Positions 1 through 5,955 of a stretch of 6,507 nucleotides of DNA are shown here, one piece after another. Source of the DNA: Kangiellaceae bacterium (lineage in GTDB: Bacteria > Pseudomonadota > Gammaproteobacteria > Enterobacterales > Kangiellaceae); contig JAUUYO010000191.1 in NCBI GenBank assembly GCA_030590405.1, positions 1 to 6,507 of the forward strand. Reading direction: 5' to 3'. A program made the position numbers and the translations under genes. The notes beneath the pieces were generated by a model. It was not told where the DNA came from. It made no database searches and worked only from the letters and a program-made list of their open reading frames with translations. The first letter of the stretch is position 1; each line of letters begins with the position of its first letter.

Positions 1-807
1 CAACTGTCTATGCGGATCTCGCATACTGCGGTTTTGAATGAGCAATACCAACTATTACAACGACAGCTTACAAAAAAGAAAATAACCTGGAGGGAAAAAC
101 TTAAGTTCGAAAAGAATATACTAAACAAGAAAAAAGAATTGCATAAAAAAGGAATAATAACCAGTGCTGAAATTTTACCTTTAGAAAATAGTTATCTGGA
201 CAAAAAATTAGCTCTAGATGATATCAATATTCAATCAAATCTTTATGCTGTGAAGCTCAATGAGCTATCACACTCATTGTCGGAATATAAAGTTCAACGC
301 CAGAAAAAATTAAGGCAGCTAAAACATTCTGTTAATAGTTACTGTTCTATCTTGTTAAGCGAAATAGCCGACTGGAAGAAAATATATTTAATTATTTCAC
401 CGATAAATGGGCAAGTTTCTTTTTCACGTTTTTGGAGCGAGAATCAACACGTTGAAGCAGGGAATATTGTTCTAACAGTGGCTAGCAATACCAAAAACAT
501 CATAGGGAAAATACAAATAGATCATAGCGGTGTTGGCAAGATTGAATTAGGACAGCGGGTTGATATTGAACTAAACGGCTATCCCGCTCGCGAGTACGGT
601 CAATTAATAGGTAATATTAAAGCCATTTCTTTGGTACCTGGAGAGCAAGGATATTTGGTTGATGTATCACTTCCAAAAGAGTTATTGACGACATACGGTA
701 AACATCTACCTTTTTCACCGAACCTGACCGGTAACGCTAAAGTGATTACTCAGGAAAAACGTCTGTTTGAGAGGTTTTTGGAGAAAATTCTCTATGTTTT
801 CTCTTGA
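1..807 (+). CDS. HlyD-family membrane fusion (periplasmic adaptor) protein, 5' partial
   Basis: The reading frame is open from base 1, so the ATG at 10 is probably internal. The usual N-terminal membrane anchor and the first half of the lipoyl-like domain are missing because the window starts here. Counting from that Met, residues about 10-115 are rich in Lys, Glu, Leu and Gln and look like an alpha-helical coiled-coil hairpin, with a turn around KKGIITSAEI. Residues 128-157 (SPINGQVSF, then HVEAGNIVLTVAS) match the second half of a barrel-sandwich/lipoyl domain. Residues 164-250 look like the beta-barrel domain (GQRVDIELNGYP). Family members are usually about 400 residues; 265 are visible. 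Such proteins bridge an inner-membrane transporter, often an ABC exporter of peptides or proteins, to an outer-membrane channel. No transporter is in the window, so the cargo is unknown. The gene is AT-rich, most strongly in the coiled coil (15 G/C in bases 121-180). It ends 35 bases before the convergent decarboxylase gene. Confidence 0.85.
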   Translation, partial: QLSMRISHTAVLNEQYQLLQRQLTKKKITWREKLKFEKNILNKKKELHKKGIITSAEILPLENSYLDKKLALDDINIQSNLYAVKLNELSHSLSEYKVQRQKKLRQLKHSVNSYCSILLSEIADWKKIYLIISPINGQVSFSRFWSENQHVEAGNIVLTVASNTKNIIGKIQIDHSGVGKIELGQRVDIELNGYPAREYGQLIGNIKAISLVPGEQGYLVDVSLPKELLTTYGKHLPFSPNLTGNAKVITQEKRLFERFLEKILYVFS

Positions 808-842
808 ATAGATATTATTCTTGACTCCTTAAAGCAGACCAT

Positions 843-2339
843 TTAATGTTTCATTTCTTGGATTAGTTCACTGCCAATTTTTATAATACTTTCAAGCAAA
901 CCATCCACCTGAAACTGTTCGTGGCGAGCACCAACAAAACAAGGTCTCAGTGCCAGTTTTCCGTTCACTTTGGTCGTGCTTGGCATAAATTGGTTTTCTC
1001 TGACCAGTCGTCGATGAAGTCTCTGATTAAACAGGTCCAAACCTTTAATTGAACTATCTATATATCTAAAACAGCAAATCGACAGAGTCGGTTCACTTAA
1101 GACTTCCAGATTTGGGTGTTGATGAGCAAAATCAGAAATATATTGAGCCATGTCATTATGCCGGATAACTCGCGCACGCATTCCTTCTACGCCAATTTCT
1201 TTAAGCATCGCCCAAACGACCACACCGCGACAAGGCGCGCTTAGCTCTACCCCATAATCAAAATAGGGGATACCAAAATCATCCAATGAGTGTTCGATTT
1301 TTGCCGAAGGCGTATCAATTTGATCAGCTCCAAGCTGGTCAATCTCCGATTGGCTCGCCGAGCCCTCCAGGTAGTCAGCGGGTTCCTGAGTAAAGGCTCG
1401 CAGTAAATAATCGCGATCACGCACAAAGGTGGCGGCCACACCGACTGATGCGCCCAGCCATTTATGAGGATCGACTATAACTGAGTCGGCATATTGCAAA
1501 CCTTGATACAAAGATTTGATACGCTCGTCTAAAATGCCAGGCAATCCATACGCGCCATCCACATGAAACCAGATGCCTTTATCATTGGCAATTTTGCCTA
1601 TTTCTAAAAGTGGATCGATCGCGCCGGTATTGGTAGTGCCAGCATTGGCGACAATGGCAATGGGTAAAATACCTGCCTGTTGATCTTTTTCGATAGCGGC
1701 TAATAACGCATCAATTTTCATTCGACCTTGTTGGTCACATTCTATTGGTTTAATCGCCCGTCTTCCGATACCGAGCACGCCACCAGAGCGTTGAATGGTA
1801 TGGTGGCACTCTTTGCTGGCATAAATGCTTGACGCTCGATCAACACCATCAGCTGCCGGATCGCAACCGACTTTTTCAAATGCGTATTGGCGCGCGCCGC
1901 CGAGTGCAATTAAATTAGCCACTGAACCACCGCTGCTATAAACCCCTTTCATATGGGCAATATCAAACATTTCAGCCATCCATTGCAGCGAAAGCTCTTC
2001 TAAAAAGTTAAAGGCGGTACCTAAATATCGTTGCGGTGAAGCGATGCTGGCAGCGGTTGTGGCAAGAGTCGAGGCGGTGGTTGCTCCAGTGGTAATAAAA
2101 GAAGAAAAACCCGGGTTGCCGACGGGTGAGCCATTTGGGATGACTGACATGCATAATTCTTCGGTTACAGCTTCGAGTCCTATGCCTTTTTGGGGGAGCG
2201 AAATATCCAGTTTATTTAACCACTGCTGTTTGGTTTGAAAGGCATCTGGATGTTCAAACTTTACGAATTGATCGAGGCTTTCACCGACTTTTGATAGCAA
2301 CGATCGAAGATGCCCTGTTTCCGCGATATCTGTTTTCAT
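843..2339 (-). CDS. Group II pyridoxal-phosphate-dependent amino acid decarboxylase, substrate unknown
   Basis: This is a 498-residue cytosolic fold-type I PLP enzyme, close to the usual length for aromatic-L-amino-acid or glutamate decarboxylase relatives. Numbering from the ATG at 2339: ECHH near 179 holds the His expected to stack on the PLP ring; VANAGTTNTGAIDP (about 230-243) is the family's cofactor loop; HVDGAYG contains Asp261, expected to contact the pyridine nitrogen; VDPHKWLG contains Lys293, the Schiff-base lysine. All catalytic positions appear intact. No signal peptide or membrane segment is visible. The frame extends upstream to a TTG at 2393, but I prefer the ATG: the extra 18 residues do not look like family sequence and a purine-rich stretch precedes the ATG. 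The gene is last in the pxpABC cluster, 61 bases after pxpC. It is visibly more GC-rich than its neighbours (33 G/C in bases 1621-1680). The substrate (aromatic amino acid, glutamate, aspartate or other) cannot be decided. Confidence 0.9.
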   Translation of the reverse strand: MKTDIAETGHLRSLLSKVGESLDQFVKFEHPDAFQTKQQWLNKLDISLPQKGIGLEAVTEELCMSVIPNGSPVGNPGFSSFITTGATTASTLATTAASIASPQRYLGTAFNFLEELSLQWMAEMFDIAHMKGVYSSGGSVANLIALGGARQYAFEKVGCDPAADGVDRASSIYASKECHHTIQRSGGVLGIGRRAIKPIECDQQGRMKIDALLAAIEKDQQAGILPIAIVANAGTTNTGAIDPLLEIGKIANDKGIWFHVDGAYGLPGILDERIKSLYQGLQYADSVIVDPHKWLGASVGVAATFVRDRDYLLRAFTQEPADYLEGSASQSEIDQLGADQIDTPSAKIEHSLDDFGIPYFDYGVELSAPCRGVVVWAMLKEIGVEGMRARVIRHNDMAQYISDFAHQHPNLEVLSEPTLSICCFRYIDSSIKGLDLFNQRLHRRLVRENQFMPSTTKVNGKLALRPCFVGARHEQFQVDGLLESIIKIGSELIQEMKH

Positions 2340-2400
2340 TTTTCTTTCATCACTCTTTCGTGCAAAGCTTTCAACCACTATGATATTTGTCAATCATGGC

Positions 2401-3330
2401 TTAGCTACCTGTCATCTTATTTTGAAGAATTTGAATTTCGGCCAACATTTTTTCAGCAAGCGATTGCGTGACCAAAGTAAAATTCAATTGATCGCCTGCT
2501 TTTAATTGTCCCAGTATCGGTAAATCAGCGCTGATCACATTAGCTATTCTAGGATAGCCTCCAATCGTTTGTCCATCAACCGAAGAAATGATCGCTTGTC
2601 CAGAAGGGGGGATCTGAATGCTGCCTTGAGTTAAGCCACAAGAAGTAATATCAGGCTTTTCCTTAAACGTTATCGGTTTTCCGGTTAATTTTATCCCCAT
2701 TCGATTGCATTCCGGAGTAACCTGATACCTCTGAGAAAAAAATTGTTTAGATTGTTGTTGGCTAAATTGTTCGGATTCAACTGAGTGTGTACACCTTAAA
2801 AGGTAGTTACCTGAATAAGTCACCTCGTTTATTGCTGGTATTTTTTTATTAGATGAAAGTGTAAAAGAGGTTATTTCCAGACGATCTTTGTCGTTAATTT
2901 GGCGGTTGTTAAATCCACCAAATTTAGCCGTCAAATGAGTCGAGCAACTGCCCAAAATCGGCGTCAATTGTAAATCACCAGAAAATGCAATATAAGCTCT
3001 TGCACCTTGCCGTATTCGATCAAATTCTAATACATCATCTTTTTTAATTTGAATCGTTTCGTCATTAAATACCAGATCGCCGTTTAGATAAAGCTCAAAC
3101 TGTGCGCCGCAGATAGCGATTGTCATAGGCCCTTCGAAACGAATTATTGGTCCAATTAAAGTCACTTCAATGACTGGTGATTCAATGGGTTTACCAACCA
3201 GCCAGTTAGCTAATTTTATCGAGTTACTATCCATCGCGCCGCTATTGGAAATCCCCTGATGCATTAAACCATGCCTGCCAAGATCTTGAATGCTGGTTTG
3301 TAGGCCTGCTTTAATAAAATGCAGGCTCAT
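2401..3330 (-). CDS. pxpC: 5-oxoprolinase subunit C (PxpC/KipA/YbgK, biotin-dependent carboxyltransferase-like family)
   Basis: This 309-residue protein has the typical length and landmarks of the KipA/PxpC family. At the N-terminus are GLQTSIQDLGRHG (9-21) and GISNSGAMD (26-34), followed by ANWLVGKP and the IEVTLIGP strand (54-61). The middle has LGSCSTHLTAKFGGF (126-140). The C-terminal core has CNRMGIKLTGKPI (208-220), GSIQIPPSGQAI (236-247) and GQTIGGYPRIANVISADLP (253-271), where relatives usually read closer to DRQTTGGYPKIA. By homology it works with PxpA and PxpB in ATP-dependent hydrolysis of 5-oxoproline to L-glutamate in the cytosol; despite the family name it is not a real carboxyltransferase. 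Its ATG overlaps the pxpB stop as ATGA (3327-3330), and a GAAGAG purine run sits a few bases upstream, so translation is probably coupled. In Bacillus the homologue KipA counters the kinase inhibitor KipI, but the full trio here favours the oxoprolinase role. Confidence 0.93.
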   Translation of the reverse strand: MSLHFIKAGLQTSIQDLGRHGLMHQGISNSGAMDSNSIKLANWLVGKPIESPVIEVTLIGPIIRFEGPMTIAICGAQFELYLNGDLVFNDETIQIKKDDVLEFDRIRQGARAYIAFSGDLQLTPILGSCSTHLTAKFGGFNNRQINDKDRLEITSFTLSSNKKIPAINEVTYSGNYLLRCTHSVESEQFSQQQSKQFFSQRYQVTPECNRMGIKLTGKPITFKEKPDITSCGLTQGSIQIPPSGQAIISSVDGQTIGGYPRIANVISADLPILGQLKAGDQLNFTLVTQSLAEKMLAEIQILQNKMTGS

Positions 3331-4049
3331 TGAGTTGTCTCTTCATACTTTTTTTGCAGTTTGAGAAATTCTGATTGTCCAATGGCTATAAATTTAACCC
3401 TGTCTAATGGCGATGCAATCGCGGGGTTATCTCTTGTTGGGTCAAACATGGGGGTTGGGGTGCATCCGATGATATGCCAGCCACCTGGACTCTCAACGGG
3501 ATAAATGCCAGTTTGTTCGCCTCCTATCCCTACCGAGCCAGCCGGTATTCTTGCCGTGGGGTTGTTTTTTCGAGGACAATAAAGTCTAGATGACAGCCCT
3601 CCTAAGTATAAGAAACCAGGCAAGAAACCAAGCATATGCACTAGATACATTTCACTAGTATGTGTTGCGATGACTTGCCGCTCAGACATTTGGCAGTGCC
3701 TGGCAAGTTCAGATAAATCCAGAGCATATTCAGATTCATAACAAACCGGTATTTCTAATAACTTTGATTGATAGTTCGATGGCTCAATCGATTGATTCAA
3801 AATATCCGACAGCTTTTTTTTCAGATTGTCTTTAGATATTTTTAACAGGTCGAACAATATAGTGATACTTTGGTAAGCTGGAATGATATCAAGGAAATCA
3901 TCTCCAGAAGAGTCTTTTATTTTCTGTTGGACGGTTACAATTTTTCGAGTCAAAATTTCGCTGGATGGCTCATCAAAAATAATAGTCAGGGCTGCGTCGC
4001 CATTATCGACTATTTTGTATGAAAACGAACAGCTATCAGCGACATTCAT
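3327..4049 (-). CDS. pxpB: 5-oxoprolinase subunit B (PxpB/KipI/YbgJ, allophanate hydrolase subunit 1-like)
   Basis: This 240-residue protein matches the KipI/PxpB family in length and motif order. The N-terminal third (about 1-95) is the variable part; AYQSITILFD (58-67) fits the conserved strand of that domain. The C-terminal cyclophilin-like domain begins around IPVCYESEYALDL (100-112). It continues with the His130 region (VIATHTSEMY), LGFLPGFLYLGGL (140-152), RIPAGSVGIGGEQTGIYP (167-184) and ESPGGWHIIGCTP (186-198). These are the strongest signatures of the family. With PxpC and PxpA it forms the prokaryotic 5-oxoprolinase, which salvages the damage metabolite 5-oxoproline to glutamate using ATP. 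It overlaps pxpA at its start (ATGA, 4046-4049) and pxpC at its end. There is no strong ribosome binding site before the start, which fits translational coupling to pxpA. Confidence 0.93.
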   Translation of the reverse strand: MNVADSCSFSYKIVDNGDAALTIIFDEPSSEILTRKIVTVQQKIKDSSGDDFLDIIPAYQSITILFDLLKISKDNLKKKLSDILNQSIEPSNYQSKLLEIPVCYESEYALDLSELARHCQMSERQVIATHTSEMYLVHMLGFLPGFLYLGGLSSRLYCPRKNNPTARIPAGSVGIGGEQTGIYPVESPGGWHIIGCTPTPMFDPTRDNPAIASPLDRVKFIAIGQSEFLKLQKKYEETTQ

Positions 4050-4813
4050 TTGATCTGCACACCAGATTCTGGCATTGCTCGGTAAATAGACTTAACGATT
4101 GTCAGAGCGTTCGGGTTATCGCCGTGTAAACAAACACTGTCAACCTTAGTATCGATAATTTTTTGGTCGATTGTTTTAACCGCTTGATGAGTAGCAAGAG
4201 AGAGAGCTTGCTCAATAACTTCATTTTCATTCTCCAATACTGATCCTTTTATACCTCTGGGCGTTAATTTTCCATTGGATAAATAAGCGCGATCCATAAA
4301 TCCTTCTGCAATAAAATCGAGGTCAAGTTTTTTGCAGGCTGCTTTTAAATTCCCATTGGCTAGCCCGAGTAGTTTCATTGATGGATAATCTTGTTTGCAA
4401 AAAGTTGCGAGTTCTTCTGCCAACTGACAGTTGGCTTCAATATCATTATAAAGCGCTCCATGAAATTTAATATGATGAAGTTGAATATTCTGCTGGGTCG
4501 CTATTTTTAAGATTAGATCAATTTGTTGTTTCAAGGATTGCTTTAATTCCTTTGTAGAGAGCGAAAGTGAAATACGGCCAAAATTAGGTTTATCCGGATA
4601 GCCAGGGTGAGCGCCCACTTTTAATTGATATGTGATAGCGTTGGAAAGGGATGTTGCAATGGTCAACTCGTTACCGGCGTGACCACCACAGGCAATATTA
4701 CAGCTTGAAATGTAAGGCATTAACATTGCGTCTTTTTTACAGTCCGACAATGTTTCACCTTCACCAAGGTCGCAATTGATATCGATGCGGTAAGTGCTAT
4801 TTTGTCTGTTCAT
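4046..4813 (-). CDS. pxpA: 5-oxoprolinase subunit A (PxpA, LamB/YcsF family)
   Basis: This 255-residue protein is the normal size for a LamB/YcsF-family subunit. Landmarks in order: IDINCDLGEGE (10-20), the metal/active-site-like SCNIACGGHAGN (37-48), VGAHPGYPDKPNFGR (66-80), IKFHGALYND (115-124), EGFMDRAYLSNGKLTPR (170-186) and VCLHGDNPNAL (227-237). Two positions differ from the commonest form I know: CGGHAGN where CGFHAGD is usual, and KFHGALYN where KPHGALYN is usual. The His and Asp/Glu residues are kept, so I expect an active protein. It acts with PxpB and PxpC to convert 5-oxoproline to glutamate. It is first in the minus-strand cluster and its start faces the divergent intergenic region. 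The ATG is the only Met before the conserved DINCD motif; the AGAAG purine run touches the ATG, so the Shine-Dalgarno spacing is poor. Confidence 0.94.
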   Translation of the reverse strand: MNRQNSTYRIDINCDLGEGETLSDCKKDAMLMPYISSCNIACGGHAGNELTIATSLSNAITYQLKVGAHPGYPDKPNFGRISLSLSTKELKQSLKQQIDLILKIATQQNIQLHHIKFHGALYNDIEANCQLAEELATFCKQDYPSMKLLGLANGNLKAACKKLDLDFIAEGFMDRAYLSNGKLTPRGIKGSVLENENEVIEQALSLATHQAVKTIDQKIIDTKVDSVCLHGDNPNALTIVKSIYRAMPESGVQIK

Positions 4814-4867
4814 CTTCTAAATCAAACCAAATGGCCCTAAAACTGGTAGAGGTGAGCTATTTGTTTA

Positions 4868-4876
4868 AGTTTAGCA
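4868..4876 (-). promoter_or_regulatory. Possible extended -10 element for the pxpA operon
   Basis: On the minus strand this reads TGCTAAACT, a TGn extension followed by TAAACT (four of six matches to TATAAT), about 55 bases before the pxpA start. No good -35 hexamer sits 16-18 bases upstream. The place where a -35 would fall is covered by the inverted repeat, so a protein bound there could control the promoter. This is a weak visual match only. Confidence 0.2.
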
Positions 4877-4884
4877 CGTCATCA

Positions 4885-4917
4885 AGGTCTGTTGATCTTT
4901 CATAGTTCAACAGACCT
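4885..4917. repeat. 11-bp perfect inverted repeat with 11-base spacer
   Basis: AGGTCTGTTGA at 4885-4895 is the exact reverse complement of TCAACAGACCT at 4907-4917. The right arm is part of tandem unit 1, so the left arm amounts to an inverted partial copy of the same repeat. There is no T run after either arm, and both flanking operons point away from it, so it is not a convincing transcription terminator. It could be an operator for a dimeric regulator or a transcribed hairpin. It lies about 70 bases upstream of the pxpA start codon. Confidence 0.75.
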
Positions 4918-4967
4918 ATAGTTCAATAGATCTATAGGTCAACAGGCCTACAGTTAACAGCCCCTAA
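4904..4967. repeat. Degenerate 16-bp tandem repeat, about four copies
   Basis: Units begin at 4904, 4920, 4936 and 4952. Unit 1 is AGTTCAACAGACCTAT. Unit 2 differs at two positions (AGTTCAATAGATCTAT), unit 3 at three (AGGTCAACAGGCCTAC), and unit 4 keeps AGTT-AACAG and CCTA with one small deletion and one compensating insertion. The units also carry local dyad symmetry: ATAGATCTAT at 4926-4935 is a perfect palindrome, and GACCTATAG (4913-4921) is the reverse complement of CTATAGGTC (4932-4940). Its position in the divergent control region suggests either a regulator-binding array or a slippage-generated minisatellite; the sequence alone does not decide. Confidence 0.8.
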
Positions 4968-5352
4968 TGTTATTCTGTAAAAACCATATTAATAACATAT
5001 CTAAGGATGGTAATAACCTGTCAATTCAACCTGTATGAGCAAGGTCAATTTAGAGGTAAACAGTTTGAATTCACAAAACATCAATATTAAGCAATATATA
5101 GGAAAATAAATAAAACTAAATCACTTTAAAAATCAACAGGATATAAACAAAAACTGGCATTTCCTTGTAAATGACATAGTATTTCATTAAAATCTGGCCG
5201 GAAATTACAATGAACTGGTCAAAAATACCTGTTTGAAAGGCTTGGGCCGCTGAATTTCTAATAAAACTAAACCCCAAAAATCACTGTTTGGGTACAAATT
5301 TCACAACAAAATAATTGTTAATAATAGAACGACTAATATCTGACCGGTCGAT

Positions 5353-5358
5353 GGGGAG
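5353..5358 (+). promoter_or_regulatory. Ribosome binding site of petA
   Basis: GGGGAG lies nine bases before the ATG at 5368 and supports that start. The resulting protein begins with a short polar stretch and then the GKRRF twin-arginine motif, as expected for a Rieske protein. Confidence 0.65.
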
Positions 5359-5367
5359 ATTTTCCGA

Positions 5368-5955
5368 ATGAGTAATGATGGTGTAGATTTAGGCAAACGC
5401 CGTTTTCTGACTTTGGCGACTGCTGGAGTGGGGGCGGTAGGTGCTGGATTTATTGCAGTACCTTTTCTAGGTTCCTGGAATCCGAGTGAAAAAGCCAAAG
5501 CAGGCGGTGCGCCCGTTGAGTTCAATTTAGATAAAGTTGAAGTTGGCCAAATGGTGAAAGTTAAGTGGCGTGGTAAGCCTGTTTTTGTGGTTAGGCGTGA
5601 TGAGAAAACCCTTACCTCTCTGGCTGGAAATGGTGGTGAACTTAAAGATGCTGATTCTGCCATCGAAACTCAACAGCCAGCCTACGTTGACAAAGCTACT
5701 CGTTCAATTCGTCCTGAAATTGCGGTCATCGTTGGTATTTGTACTCACTTAGGTTGTGTACCTCAACATAAAAAGGAAACCGAAGTTTCCTGGGGTGGCG
5801 GTTTCTTCTGTCCTTGTCATGGTTCCAAATTTGATTTAGCTGGCCGAGTTTTCAATGGCTCTCCTGCATCAACTAACCTCGTTGTACCACCATATAGATA
5901 CCTCGCAGACAATAAAATTCTTATTGGCGAAGATCAAATAGAGGGAGAAGTATAA
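5368..5955 (+). CDS. petA: Ubiquinol-cytochrome c reductase, Rieske iron-sulfur subunit
   Basis: This 195-residue protein has the length of a bacterial bc1 Rieske subunit. Residues 9-13 (GKRRF) form the twin-arginine motif, followed by one hydrophobic segment (about 14-36) that serves as an uncleaved Tat signal and membrane anchor. The periplasmic cluster domain has both Rieske boxes: CTHLGC with Cys125 and His127, and CPCHGS with Cys148 and His151, which bind the [2Fe-2S] centre. Cys130 and Cys150 are placed to form the conserved disulfide. GSPASTNLVVPPYRY (164-178) matches the family's Pro loop. The protein takes an electron from ubiquinol at the Qo site and passes it to cytochrome c1. It is the first gene of the operon, and its stop overlaps the petB start as TAATG. 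Confidence 0.97.
   Translation: MSNDGVDLGKRRFLTLATAGVGAVGAGFIAVPFLGSWNPSEKAKAGGAPVEFNLDKVEVGQMVKVKWRGKPVFVVRRDEKTLTSLAGNGGELKDADSAIETQQPAYVDKATRSIRPEIAVIVGICTHLGCVPQHKKETEVSWGGGFFCPCHGSKFDLAGRVFNGSPASTNLVVPPYRYLADNKILIGEDQIEGEV
5942..5947 (+). promoter_or_regulatory. Ribosome binding site of petB inside the petA 3' end
   Basis: AGGGAG, within a longer purine run, lies seven bases before the ATG at 5955. It decides that start over the internal Met codon at petB residue 4. The overlap with petA suggests coupled translation of the two subunits. Confidence 0.65.

Larger units (their letters stand above)
4814..5367. other. Divergent intergenic region between pxpA and petA
   Basis: These 554 bases separate two outward-facing operons and should hold the promoters of both. 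I find no credible gene. The part near pxpA (about 4885-4967) is filled by an inverted repeat and a degenerate tandem repeat, listed separately. The stretch 4968-5340 is very AT-rich and largely featureless to the eye. It contains a CCCAAA/TTTGGG inverted repeat (5273-5278 and 5287-5292) without a T tract, and the 8-bp palindrome GACCGGTC at 5342-5349 just before the petA ribosome binding site. No convincing sigma70 promoter for petA stands out; AT-rich hexamer pairs between 5288 and 5342 are possible but all match the consensus poorly. Confidence 0.75.

Noticed and set aside
806..820. GAATA/TATTC inverted repeat after the HlyD-like gene as a terminator
   Set aside because: The stem is only five A/T-rich pairs and overlaps the stop codon, with no following T run. 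No convincing terminator is visible in the 35-base convergent gap.
2371..2397. An 8-codon ORF (ATG at 2397, minus strand) just after the pxpC stop, as a leader peptide or frameshifted decarboxylase start
   Set aside because: The stretch is too short to judge, has no clear ribosome binding site, and the decarboxylase frame is intact without it.
4904..4967. CRISPR array
   Set aside because: The 16-bp units abut directly with no unique spacers, and no cas gene is present.
5035..5109. A 24-codon ORF on the plus strand in the intergenic region, starting MSKVNLEV
   Set aside because: It has no Shine-Dalgarno sequence at a proper distance, lies in AT-rich DNA where short ORFs arise by chance, and resembles nothing I know.
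5273..5292. CCCAAA/TTTGGG hairpin upstream of petA as a terminator or attenuator
   Set aside because: The stem is six bases with no U tract or competing hairpin, and no gene upstream reads into it.
5301..5663. A 120-codon minus-strand open frame across the petA start
   Set aside because: It is antisense to the well-supported Rieske gene, has a Pro/Ser/Thr-rich composition typical of shadow frames, and shows no family motif.
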